From: Marinicella pacifica
GTDB lineage: Bacteria > Pseudomonadota > Gammaproteobacteria > Xanthomonadales > Marinicellaceae
Assembly (NCBI RefSeq): GCF_014636635.1
Contig: NZ_BMEO01000006.1
Coordinates: forward strand, 62,001 to 126,000
Length of the DNA stretch: 64,000 nt
Direction of reading: 5' to 3'
Shown: positions 47,701 through 54,799 of the stretch, one piece after another
How the letters are laid out: each line of letters opens with the position of its first letter
Position numbering within the stretch: the first letter of the stretch is position 1
The notes under the pieces: generated by a model
What the model saw: only the letters and a program-made list of their open reading frames with translations
Told to the model about the DNA's origin: nothing
Database searches by the model: none
Position numbers and translations under genes: made by a program

Positions 47701-50005
47701 AACCCGTATAAAGCTACCAGGCATTAACTCAGAAGTATTGTCATATTTATTTAATGAAAGAAATAAATTTCAAAATGATATATTTGATTCGCTAATGAAT
47801 AAGACAAGTACCTTTTTAACAGAGTTACAGGCGTTTAAGGATTTGTTATGTAGCCTTGGCCAATTTAATCTGAATGAATGGATTGATAAGAAGCCAATAG
47901 TAATGGCTGTTTTTGTTGAGAAGCTAAAAATTGCCATTGATTCTACATTTCATTTAAAGAGCATTTCTAAATGGGTACGATTTAGCTTAGAAGCTGATAA
48001 AAAAAGGTTAACTTCTATCTCGTCAATAATTAAAAATAACCAAATAAAAGGCAGTCAGGCTGCCGATATGTACGAATATTTAGTACACAAAACTCTTCTA
48101 AATAGGGAAATTGAAAGCAAGCCCGAACTAGAAAGTTTTTCATCCTCTTCTTATGAGAATTTACAAAAAAGATTTGCTGAATTGGATCGTCAAGTTTTAG
48201 CCAACAATGCAAATAGAATTCAAAACACTTTAAAGAAAAATGTAATTCCAAAAGGTACTAATGTAGGCAAGGTAAGTAATAAAACTCAATTATCGTTAAT
48301 TAAACATGAAATTGGAAAAAAAACTCGACACCTACCTGTACGACAACTGATGAATAGGGCTGGCCAAGCTATTATTGCTTTAAAACCTTGTTTTTTAATG
48401 TCTCCTCTTTCAGTTTCGCAATACCTTTCACCTGGTGAATTTCATTTTGATTTTGTGGTTATGGATGAAGCGTCGCAAATTAAACCTGAAGATGCATTAT
48501 CAGCGATAGCAAGAGGCAATAAAGTCATTATTGTTGGTGATTCGAAACAACTTCCTCCAACATCATTTTTCAGTGTTGAGGTTGAGAGGACTGAAGAAGA
48601 TGAAGAAACTGTATTAGATGATACTGAGTCGATTTTAGAAGTTTGCTCTAAACAAATGAAATTTGAAAGGCTTAAGTTCCATTACCGTTCAGAACATGAA
48701 TCACTTATTCAGTTTTCTAATTTAAGATTTTACGAATCAGATCTAATAACTATTCCATCACCTTATAATCAGTCAAATAAATATGGCGTCTTTTATAAAT
48801 ATATTGAGGACTCAAACTATCTAAAAGGGAAGAATCCAAATGAAGCGAAAGTTGTTGTAGAATATATTATAAAGCACTTTCAGTCTTTTCCAAATAAGTC
48901 TCTTGGTGTTGCTACATTTAATAAGGCTCAAGCAGAGTTGATAACATTATTAATTGATAAGGCAAGACAACATCACCATGATCTAAATAACGCCTTAACA
49001 AGTGAAGATCTAGACAATAAGTTTTTTGTTAAAAATCTTGAAAATGTTCAAGGAGATGAAAGAGATGTTATTATTATTTCAACAACTTATGGGCCGGAAA
49101 CTAAAGGTGGACAAGTTGCTCAACGATTTGGCCCAATAAATTCCGAATTAGGTTGGAGGCGACTTAATGTAATTGCTTCTAGAGCAAAACAAAAAATGAT
49201 GGTTATTACTTCACTTAAACCAAGTGATATACGAGTAACTAATAATACAAGAAAAGGATTAAAAGAGTTTAAAAAATTCTTAGAATTTATTTATAGTGGT
49301 GCAATTGGCGAAACGGGAGTTGAGACAGGCAAAGAGCCTGATAGCGATTTTGAAGTTTCTGTTATTAACATAATTAATCAACTGGGTTATGAATGTCATC
49401 CTCAAGTTGGTGTTTCAAAGTATCGAATTGATATTGGAGTAGTCAACCCGAAAAGTCCAGGTGAGTATTTGTTGGGTGTAGAATGTGATGGTGCTGCTTA
49501 TCACTCAAGTATATCTGCAAGAGATCGAGATCGGTTAAGGCAAGAAAACCTGGAAAGAAAGGGTTGGAATATTCATAGAATTTGGTCGACTGATTGGTTT
49601 AATTCACGTGACATTGAGATTTATAGACTTGAAAAGGCTATTAAGTCAAGTTTAGAAGCTTACCAAAATAACTTTATTGATATAAAAGAGCCATCAAACG
49701 CTTCTTTTGTTGAAACCGATGTTAAAGATCTTGTTGCTACAGAATATGAAGATGATGAAAATGAAAAAACTCTTGATTTAAAAGAAGCTCTTAATAGGTT
49801 CTGGAAAAATCATATCTCGCCTGATTATCCAAATAAAGGAAATAGCATTCTAAATAATGAAGTAATAAATTATTTAGTCAAAGAAAAACCAATTAACGAC
49901 ACAGAATGGTTTAGAGCTGTACCGGTAGAACTGCGAGAAAAAATAGACGTTAAACAAATGCAGTTTAAAGAGGATATATTAAATCTGATATTTGAATACA
50001 GTTAA
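44711..50005 (+). CDS. DUF4011 - superfamily I helicase - Vsr-like endonuclease giant protein
   Basis: A 1764-residue protein. Residues about 17-60 are the DUF4011 signature (RSRQKLLDLTRRNRLLNFRE). An SF1 helicase (COG1112-type) has Walker A EGPPGTGKSQTITNL near 342-356, a long helical insertion (about 380-1200), then VVMDEASQIKPED near 1252 and VGDSKQLPPTSFFSVE. Near 1540-1640 is a Vsr/DUF559-like nuclease (ECDGAAYHSSISARDRDRLR). The final 70 residues are a small helical domain. Published defence screens list DUF4011-helicase-Vsr single-gene systems, named Hhe as I recall. Here it sits 33 bases after hsdR and abuts the GIY-YIG gene, so it is part of the operon. DNA is strongly AT-rich. Confidence 0.9.
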   Translation: MDRDSVNQLEHSDFFNQSLERSRQKLLDLTRRNRLLNFREGAKDIAIIDEMADLVFNDLLENNVEFEFGNTDELQQNLDDEIDAQGKLTEDIFSDLDRSLPESLNQQEIEEKYQDSILQTPYSETLLNRKLRNLYSASRSYTEETGANALYLAIGFLEWSDSRDSKTCKAPLIMIPIQMKKLGVSGEGKFLIKYSDEPISNNYSLSEKLLHDFDIKISEYQSEVKPEAYWNEIDQIIPLSLKESGWKIIREMTIGLFSFSKQVMWHDLNPANWPAHAPLENKKVLRNIILGTDDKEQTLQGYNSENRNNNFKNNNLKLVRDADLTQQKAIIKALESEDGLVIEGPPGTGKSQTITNLIAVALSQNKSILFVAEKMAALDVVYKHLADVGLDVFCLQLHGLKSSKKELLESLKKKIEFNPHHDIYMGVKEDKLEVSRQKLLAFSKLLNQQLGPENLPLYDIFWRVERLSQNLPGSILSSDLEVEFNISSSEFDENRNLLNDLGTSWDSIPESVRNSWIGFLPDKINDADIENIKHKLESLILATVDFEDFLVQNPKNKEGKAVFTVQALLNIDKSFEYDNFSKFNKVDELLIGEIVNQSKLNEFEDLSAQIKKYFDNIELVNRVFSYSHDNAHSYAQLLYRHYKQLSGNVINPAVKINQLESEAIDFKKLIGKLENLNSDASYVSNLIGVQAVTIEAHERLLKSIHELKDINIEFIPLLHSEHVNSNSSEYLSLAKDKFESIVQLEKKQNTFLIHKEITSDELKDIKIILEQNISNFFAFLNKDYRLAKRKILPLLKNTNGFSKSLDFIDQLETYISYVYRKEEFLKDELFINSLGVGFKGIDTNWENVDEVIKFAEKLKDKVGKINAQNILSNWNRHYAKLEIIENKITKTFKMLEQFKSNHPFPESTWTKSLSQVISDLIPWGDYIQKAYEQLNQGWCNTDTSFTELRQVLKLFYTNIKFESEIQKNHCYPIIKEKLWKGHQTDISQLVAINQWIETRIKLPGINSEVLSYLFNERNKFQNDIFDSLMNKTSTFLTELQAFKDLLCSLGQFNLNEWIDKKPIVMAVFVEKLKIAIDSTFHLKSISKWVRFSLEADKKRLTSISSIIKNNQIKGSQAADMYEYLVHKTLLNREIESKPELESFSSSSYENLQKRFAELDRQVLANNANRIQNTLKKNVIPKGTNVGKVSNKTQLSLIKHEIGKKTRHLPVRQLMNRAGQAIIALKPCFLMSPLSVSQYLSPGEFHFDFVVMDEASQIKPEDALSAIARGNKVIIVGDSKQLPPTSFFSVEVERTEEDEETVLDDTESILEVCSKQMKFERLKFHYRSEHESLIQFSNLRFYESDLITIPSPYNQSNKYGVFYKYIEDSNYLKGKNPNEAKVVVEYIIKHFQSFPNKSLGVATFNKAQAELITLLIDKARQHHHDLNNALTSEDLDNKFFVKNLENVQGDERDVIIISTTYGPETKGGQVAQRFGPINSELGWRRLNVIASRAKQKMMVITSLKPSDIRVTNNTRKGLKEFKKFLEFIYSGAIGETGVETGKEPDSDFEVSVINIINQLGYECHPQVGVSKYRIDIGVVNPKSPGEYLLGVECDGAAYHSSISARDRDRLRQENLERKGWNIHRIWSTDWFNSRDIEIYRLEKAIKSSLEAYQNNFIDIKEPSNASFVETDVKDLVATEYEDDENEKTLDLKEALNRFWKNHISPDYPNKGNSILNNEVINYLVKEKPINDTEWFRAVPVELREKIDVKQMQFKEDILNLIFEYS

Positions 50006-50842
50006 ATGAAACCCCAAACCATCCAAATATTCCTCCCCGAAGGCGCACCGACTTCAGTTAAAGAAGCCGAGCTAACGAATCGCCTGATTAAAACCATTTG
50101 GTTTCCGCGAACAGCGATGGATAAAGCCGCGAAGCGAGACATCTCGCAGTATACGGGCGTTTATTTCTTGTTTGGGGATGACGAGGAGGGCAGGCCGCAG
50201 GTGTACATTGGCGAGGGTGAGAATTGCTGGACGCGCTTGCAGCAGCATAACCGGAATAAAGACTTCTGGACGCATTGCGTCATTGCTGTGACGAAGACCA
50301 ATGAATTCACCAAGACCGATGTGAAGTTCTTGGAGCATTATTGCTTAGATCAGGCCACAAAAGCCGGGCGCTATACCACTGATAACAGCACCGGTTCTTT
50401 ATTGCCTTCGATCTCTGAGCCGAGAAAATATGATTTACTCGATAACTTCGAAACCATTAAAGTCTTGTTAGCAACTTTAGGCTATCCGATATTTGATGAT
50501 AAACGCGGTGACAAAGCCCAACAAAGAAAAATCTTTTACTGCAAAGGCAAACAAGCTATAGCTAAATGCATAGTCACAGATGAGGGGTACTTGGTTTTGG
50601 CTGGTTCGACTGCGCACATTAAGATGTCAATGGCACCTGGAAGTAGTTACCGAGCATTGCGTGAAGAGTTAGTTGAAAAAGAAGTATTGGTCCAAAAGGG
50701 CGATGTATATGAGTTTAACTCAGACCAGTTATTTAAATCCCCCTCAGCTGCTTCCGCCACTGTCTTGGGCCGTAGTTCAAATGGCTGGATTGAGTGGAAA
50801 GATAAGAATGGTCAGACTTTGGATGAATTGTTACGGCAATAA
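50006..50842 (+). CDS. GIY-YIG nuclease with DUF4357 domain
   Basis: A 278-residue protein. The GIY-YIG core reads TGVYFLFGDD ... QVYIGEGENCWTRLQQH near residues 50-80, with the expected GVY and YIG strands, the following Arg, and a glutamate in KFLEHYCLDQA. The C-terminal 80 residues form a DUF4357 domain (GSSYRALREELVEKEVLVQKG) ending NGQTLDELLRQ. Such proteins often sit beside restriction systems and may cut or sense modified DNA; no experimental role is known to me. The ATG immediately follows the DUF4011 stop. Its last 14 residues nearly match the tail of the next protein. Confidence 0.9.
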   Translation: MKPQTIQIFLPEGAPTSVKEAELTNRLIKTIWFPRTAMDKAAKRDISQYTGVYFLFGDDEEGRPQVYIGEGENCWTRLQQHNRNKDFWTHCVIAVTKTNEFTKTDVKFLEHYCLDQATKAGRYTTDNSTGSLLPSISEPRKYDLLDNFETIKVLLATLGYPIFDDKRGDKAQQRKIFYCKGKQAIAKCIVTDEGYLVLAGSTAHIKMSMAPGSSYRALREELVEKEVLVQKGDVYEFNSDQLFKSPSAASATVLGRSSNGWIEWKDKNGQTLDELLRQ

Positions 50843-50849
50843 TTAATTC

Positions 50850-51410
50850 ATGTCTGAGCTATCTGATAAAGCGCTACAAAAAATTGGCCGGAATGTCGTT
50901 AATCTATCCAAGATTGAGGGGATGCTGAAGTTATTTCTAAGCAGAGTTAATTTTCAATGTCCAATTATTGAGTTAAAAGAAACGCTGGAAGCTAAGAAGA
51001 AAAAATATGAAACCATGACCTTGGGTCAGGTCAGTCAGCACTATTTCAAGACATATAATTTTAATGCAGATCCGATACATGAATATCCTGAAAACAGTAG
51101 CGAATCCTGGATTTCTTTTTCGTATGATACAGAAACCGACAGCTTAGAATCTCAAAAAAAGGATTTCGAGTTTTTAGTTGAACAGCGTAATAAATTAATC
51201 CATGAATTACTGATCGATTTTAATCCTATTTCGGATAATAACTGTCGATCATTAATCAATTCACTGGATGAGCAGAACGAACAAATTAAAATTCAGTATA
51301 AATACCTACAGGAGAAATTATTCATTTTGCATAAGAGCATAAAACAATGGTTATTGAATCAATTAAAAGATATTAATGGTAAGACTTTGGATGAGGTATT
51401 GAGACAATGA
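50850..51410 (+). CDS. Putative HEPN-like protein with duplicated DUF4357 tail
   Basis: A 186-residue soluble, helical protein not in any family I can name with certainty. VEQRNKLIHELL near residues 110-121 contains RNKLIH, which fits the Rx4H motif of HEPN ribonucleases, placed in a helix as in many RNxLIHe proteins. The last 14 residues (KDINGKTLDEVLRQ) match 11 of 14 at the end of the upstream GIY-YIG/DUF4357 protein; the DNA matches at 35 of 45 positions. It starts 7 bases after that gene and overlaps the next by 4. A HEPN toxin or effector role is inference. Confidence 0.75.
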   Translation: MSELSDKALQKIGRNVVNLSKIEGMLKLFLSRVNFQCPIIELKETLEAKKKKYETMTLGQVSQHYFKTYNFNADPIHEYPENSSESWISFSYDTETDSLESQKKDFEFLVEQRNKLIHELLIDFNPISDNNCRSLINSLDEQNEQIKIQYKYLQEKLFILHKSIKQWLLNQLKDINGKTLDEVLRQ

Positions 51411-52087
51411 AAATTTCCATATTGCTCGTTTTATTGTTTTATTGGGTTGTGGTTTTTGCTACTGAACCATTCATTGAAATTGACGTTTCAGAGCCTAATC
51501 AATATCAAATAACAGTTGAGATATTGAAAGAGAATGAAATTCTGATTAAAACGCCAAAAGAATATAATGATGTTGATTTTTCGTATGCAATATTAATTGT
51601 CGGTGACCAAAAAATAAACTCAGATGATTATTTAGAAGTTCCTTTGACCAGTCTTGATGAAAATCAGTTAAAGCAGATTTATTTCAAATCCGGTAAAAAT
51701 AACCTTAAAGATATCCAGGTAAATATCCTTTACAAAAAACCTAAGTTATTATGTATTGAGGCTGTGTTTCTATTAACAGGCTTTGAGCATCTAAATTTCA
51801 GTCAAAACTGGCGAGAATCTGACAAAAATAATTTATTTAATAGAGTGGAAAAACTCAAAAAGGGAATGAGCTTTGAAAAAGTCAGAGAGATACTTGGTCG
51901 CCCCAGATATGAAAGTAGTCATTACCCGAAAAGCTTAACTGAAACAAATAATGGCCATGCGTTGGTATACATTTTAAATAAAAATGACAGTGAAGACAGG
52001 TCAAAAGATCAGATTTTATCGATACATTTTAACCATGAATTTGAATTCAAAAATATAACTTCCAAAAATTTGATGTTGGATATTTGA
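51407..52087 (+). CDS. Exported protein with BamE/SmpA-like segment
   Basis: A 226-residue protein with a signal peptide (KISILLVLLFYWVVVFA, cleavage likely after VFA). The middle is beta-rich. The C-terminal third contains KKGMSFEKVREILGRP near residues 148-163, resembling the SmpA/OmlA (BamE-like) turn motif GMxxxxVxxxLGxP. It overlaps the HEPN-like gene by 4 bases, so it is the last gene of the defence operon, and it would act in the periplasm. Function unknown; a periplasmic member in a DNA-defence operon is unusual. Confidence 0.75.
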   Translation: MKISILLVLLFYWVVVFATEPFIEIDVSEPNQYQITVEILKENEILIKTPKEYNDVDFSYAILIVGDQKINSDDYLEVPLTSLDENQLKQIYFKSGKNNLKDIQVNILYKKPKLLCIEAVFLLTGFEHLNFSQNWRESDKNNLFNRVEKLKKGMSFEKVREILGRPRYESSHYPKSLTETNNGHALVYILNKNDSEDRSKDQILSIHFNHEFEFKNITSKNLMLDI

Positions 52088-52158
52088 ACTATTTAAAAGA
52101 ACTCATGAACAAAAAATATGGGACAGGCTGAGGTATACCCGTTTCCACGGACAGTTAA

Positions 52159-52260
52159 TTAAATGACACATTGTTCAAAATCATTAGGCGTTTTATAGCC
52201 TAATGATTGATGAATACGTTGCCGGTTATAAAATATTTCTATGTAATCCAAAATAGCTGC
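52159..52260 (-). pseudogene. C-terminal remnant of an IS3-family transposase
   Basis: On the minus strand the frame reads [20 protein letters not shown] then PNDFEQCVI and a stop at 52159-52161. This is the standard end of IS3-family OrfB integrases (FYNRQRxHxSLGYxTP). Only about 33 codons remain; the rest of the gene is gone. The flanking GTACCC-like TATACCCGTTTCCACGGACA near 52133-52152 may be the old IS end. It marks the 3' edge of the defence operon as a recombination point. Confidence 0.9.
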
Positions 52261-52282
52261 TCAAATACAGGTCTTGCCAGGT

Positions 52283-52320
52283 GTTGCAAAAAAAGCTACA
52301 ATCGTTGCAATATTTGCAAC
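52283..52320. promoter_or_regulatory. Operator-like repeats upstream of the MNT/HEPN pair
   Basis: GTTGCAA-TAT-TTGCAAC (52304-52320) is a perfect 7-bp inverted repeat ending 10 bases before the start codon. An extra half site GTTGCAA lies at 52283-52289, 21 bases upstream. The first gene has its own winged helix, so autoregulation through these sites is likely. Confidence 0.65.
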
Positions 52321-52330
52321 ATTTTGAAAA

Positions 52331-52915
52331 ATGTCCATTGAGTTGGCCGAAATACTGTTTAAAGACTACCGTAAGCGAATTTTGGGTTTGTTGTTGCTGC
52401 ATCCTGAGCGGGTTTTTCATGTTCGTGAGGTGGCCCGTTTAACCGGTACCATTGCAGGCACCACCGGACGAGAGTTAAAAAAATTAGCAAAAGCAGGGAT
52501 ATTGCTTAATTCTAAACGCGGTAATCAGGTGACCTATACCGCTAATCAAGCCTGTCCAATTTTTAAGGAGTTGGTCAGTATCTTACGTAAAACTTCAGGA
52601 TTAGCCGATGTTCTTGCTGAAGCCTTGATGCCATTAGCTGGACAAATTGAGGCGGCTTTTGTTTTCGGTTCTGTCGCCACAGGAAAAGCTAATCAATACA
52701 GTGATGTGGACGTTTGTGTCATCGGCGATGTTGAGTACAATGATGTGGTTCATGCTTTGTACGATGCTCAGGAATTTTTGGGCCGAGAAATTAATCCACA
52801 ATGTTTTTCGGTCAAAGAATGGCTGTCCCAGATAGAAAAGCCTAACGCTTTTTTTAAGAATCTATTAAATAATGACGTTATTCACATAATAGGTCATCGC
52901 GATGACATTAAGTAA
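52331..52915 (+). CDS. Winged-helix nucleotidyltransferase (MNT-like antitoxin candidate)
   Basis: A 194-residue protein. The N-terminal 90 residues are an ArsR-like winged helix (ILGLLLLHPERVFHVREVAR, then TGRELKKLAKAGIL). Residues about 105-185 are a minimal nucleotidyltransferase with FGSVATGKANQYSDVDV, matching the GSx10DxD motif. The downstream gene, overlapping by 14 bases, encodes a HEPN-like protein; HEPN/MNT pairs are toxin-antitoxin or defence modules in which MNT may AMPylate the HEPN protein. The winged helix fused to MNT, plus the operator before it, suggests it is also the repressor. Confidence 0.85.
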   Translation: MSIELAEILFKDYRKRILGLLLLHPERVFHVREVARLTGTIAGTTGRELKKLAKAGILLNSKRGNQVTYTANQACPIFKELVSILRKTSGLADVLAEALMPLAGQIEAAFVFGSVATGKANQYSDVDVCVIGDVEYNDVVHALYDAQEFLGREINPQCFSVKEWLSQIEKPNAFFKNLLNNDVIHIIGHRDDIK

Positions 52916-53351
52916 TCTGATTGGTATCAGTCTTGAGCAGGTCAAAGCCGATCCAGCGATGATACAACGTTTGTTACAGTCTGCTGAATCTTCATTACAA
53001 GACGCCAAAGTAGAAGGACTAAGCAATGAAACTCGATTCGATGTGGCTTATAAAACGGTGATGCAATTGGCGAATGCGGCATTACAAGCCAATGGTTATC
53101 GGACGCTGACCAGTCGTCCGGGGCATCACCAAACGATGATTCAGTCATTGAGTCAAACGATTGGATTAGAACGCAAAGTGGTTATTGAACTGGATGCCTT
53201 ACGCAAACAAAGAAACATCACGGATTATTCGGGTGATTTGGTGAGCAATAAAGCGTGTGAAGCCTGTATTTCACATGCTAAGGTATTATATGCTGACGTC
53301 AGCCATTGGATAAAAGAAAACCATCCGGAATTATTGGCCAATTATAAATAA
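52902..53351 (+). CDS. HEPN-like partner of the nucleotidyltransferase
   Basis: A 149-residue all-helical protein: LLQSAESSLQDAKVEGLSNE, then FDVAYKTVMQLANAALQANG, then LDALRKQRNITDYSGD. The RNxTDY(S)G element sits where HEPN ribonucleases have Rx4-6H; the histidine is replaced by Tyr, a variant I have seen in RNxxDY-type HEPN families. It may be a weakened or specialised RNase. Overlap with the upstream MNT gene indicates coupled translation, usual for TA pairs. No signal or membrane segment. Confidence 0.8.
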   Translation: MTLSNLIGISLEQVKADPAMIQRLLQSAESSLQDAKVEGLSNETRFDVAYKTVMQLANAALQANGYRTLTSRPGHHQTMIQSLSQTIGLERKVVIELDALRKQRNITDYSGDLVSNKACEACISHAKVLYADVSHWIKENHPELLANYK

Positions 53352-53369
53352 TATGCTTAACCTTAATCA

Positions 53370-53693
53370 ATGATCTACAACGGCTTTGAAGTGAACACGC
53401 AATGTGCAGTTTGTGGTCAGGCCATCAGATTTCCCGATACGCGCAAGCAGTTTCGGCCTTGCCCTGAATGTGGGGCTTGTTTGAGTATTGATTTTGATGA
53501 ATTTCAAGTTTCATTTCGCTGGTGGTTAATTATTTCTGTTATCTTTAGTTTCCCGTTTCGTCATTCTATTATTGTTTTTATACTGATATCCTTAACTCTG
53601 TATTTTGTATTATTATTCATTGGGCTATTTAATAAATACACAACCAGTGAAGTCCCTGAGAAATATTGTGCTTTGAATAAATCGAATCCTTGA
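53370..53693 (+). CDS. Zinc-ribbon small membrane protein
   Basis: A 107-residue protein. Two CxxC knuckles (CAVCGQAIRFPDTRKQFRPC and PECG) at about residues 12-35 form a predicted zinc ribbon. It is followed by two hydrophobic helices (WWLIISVIFSFPF and IIVFILISLTLYFVLLFIGL) at about 50-90. It starts 18 bases after the HEPN gene in the same direction. I know no function; it resembles small proteins with an N-terminal ribbon and C-terminal anchor found in accessory regions. Confidence 0.6.
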   Translation: MIYNGFEVNTQCAVCGQAIRFPDTRKQFRPCPECGACLSIDFDEFQVSFRWWLIISVIFSFPFRHSIIVFILISLTLYFVLLFIGLFNKYTTSEVPEKYCALNKSNP

Positions 53694-53959
53694 GTCATGA
53701 GACAGCTGTTTTTTATCGTGATTCCTTACGATTGTGCGGATATAAATTTAGTTGAATCAGCCTGTTTTAAAAGACGCTGGATACCGGCTTTCTACGGCAA
53801 GGGTGTAACGGGTCACCTTAAAACACGGATTAGGTACCATGTTAAAACAACAACGATGATAATGTAAAAAAAATTCTGGATGACCATAATGTCATATAAT
53901 TAATCTATAATTATTGGCTGTCTAAAAATTTAATTATTCAAAAAAAACTAAAAACCATC
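53694..53959. other. Intergenic region with decayed repeat
   Basis: No gene seen. CGCTGGATACCGGCTTTCTACGG near 53772 (only partly quoted: CTGGATACCGGCTTTCTACG) resembles worn copies of CCGGxATCC-type intergenic repeats. The rest is AT-rich. Confidence 0.35.
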
Positions 53960-54187
53960 ATGAATGATTCAAGTAAACCTGCAAACCAAACCGATAAAAA
54001 CCCCTCACCATCTCCCATCGTTAACGCCTTTATGATTGGCTTTTTGGTGGGGATTATTATTTATAGTGTGGCTGTTAATAGTTGGGGCTTTTTAACATTG
54101 ATTCCTTTGTTTTTAATTTATAAGCTTATGCAGAAACCAAAAGCTCCAAAGGTCGATGGAGAAGTACGATCTTCTAAAGACTGGTGA
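53960..54187 (+). CDS. Small single-pass membrane protein (75 aa)
   Basis: Unrecognised. Residues 1-22 are polar, and residues 25-52 are hydrophobic (AFMIGFLVGIIIYSVAV, then GFLTLIPLFLIYKL), which could be one long or two short membrane helices. The tail is basic then acidic (KPKAPKVDGEVRSSKDW). No clear ribosome-binding site precedes the ATG. Coding is plausible because of the regular hydrophobic pattern, but evidence is modest. Confidence 0.45.
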   Translation: MNDSSKPANQTDKNPSPSPIVNAFMIGFLVGIIIYSVAVNSWGFLTLIPLFLIYKLMQKPKAPKVDGEVRSSKDW

Positions 54188-54314
54188 GTTTTTAGCCAAA
54201 GCGAGGACAGGCATCGGTTGAATAACTTCTATTATCATAGAAGAGCTTTATGCCAATCCTCTGTTAGAATTCTAAGTTATGTCTATTGTAATGGATAACT
54301 CCTGACCAGCTTTC

Positions 54315-54581
54315 CTATACAGAAACCACATCAAATGTTTTGTCTTTAAGTTTCCAGAGGTCGTGGTTGCTTTGCAGGCTTAACCAGGCCTGGGCTGATT
54401 TTCCGGTGAATGCCTGTAAGCGGAGTGCGAATTCAGGGCTGACCGAGACGTGACCGTTCACAAACCCCGATAAGTGCTTTCTTGATATGCCCAGCATTTC
54501 AGCGGCCTTGCTGACGGATAAGTTTAAAGGCTCTAAATAGGTTGATTTTAAAATTTCACCCGGATGTGCAGGATTAAACAT
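54315..54581 (-). CDS. higA: HigA-family antitoxin (orphan)
   Basis: An 88-residue XRE-type helix-turn-helix protein: AHPGEILKSTYLEPLNLSVS, AAEMLGISRKHLSGFVNG, LRLQAFTGKSAQAWLSLQ. These are standard HigA motifs; HigA represses its operon and neutralises the HigB mRNA interferase. The gene order is toxin first, as in higBA loci, but the higB just upstream is truncated (54593-54721), so HigA is left alone. Its frame is intact, so it may persist as an anti-addiction or regulatory protein. Confidence 0.92.
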   Translation of the reverse strand: MFNPAHPGEILKSTYLEPLNLSVSKAAEMLGISRKHLSGFVNGHVSVSPEFALRLQAFTGKSAQAWLSLQSNHDLWKLKDKTFDVVSV

Positions 54582-54592
54582 AATATTTCACC

Positions 54593-54721
54593 TCAATGAT
54601 AATCTTCATAATTTAAAATAGTGGCATTTCCACCATAAAATTCAAACGTGATACGCCAGTTTTCGTTGACCCATACACTGTATATTTGATTATTAATTTC
54701 GATTCTGGCGTATGTCCTTAG
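54593..54721 (-). pseudogene. Truncated higB toxin (C-terminal 41 codons)
   Basis: On the minus strand the frame reads ARIEINNQIYSVWVNENWRI, then TFEFYGGNATILNYEDYH and a TGA at 54593-54595. This is the C-terminal half of RelE/HigB toxins (NxQYSIxINxQWRIxF...VDYH). An in-frame stop at 54722-54724 and loss of similarity show that about 50 N-terminal residues are missing. The break is at TGTCCTTAGTTAG, a phrase repeated in other spacers of this region. The stop lies 11 bases before the higA start. Confidence 0.9.
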
Positions 54722-54762
54722 TTAGAACATGACGACGAATCTTTTGGGGACTTCAGGGAAAT

Positions 54763-54793
54763 AAGGCTCAGACTCTTTTTAGGCCTGAGCCTT
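54763..54793 (-). terminator. Hairpin after the acetyltransferase remnant
   Basis: AAGGCTCAG (54763-54771) pairs with CTGAGCCTT (54785-54793), a perfect 9-bp stem with 13-base loop, 6 bases beyond the stop of the minus-strand GNAT remnant. The T-run after it is weak (TTATTT). Confidence 0.6.
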
Positions 54794-54799
54794 GAGAGT

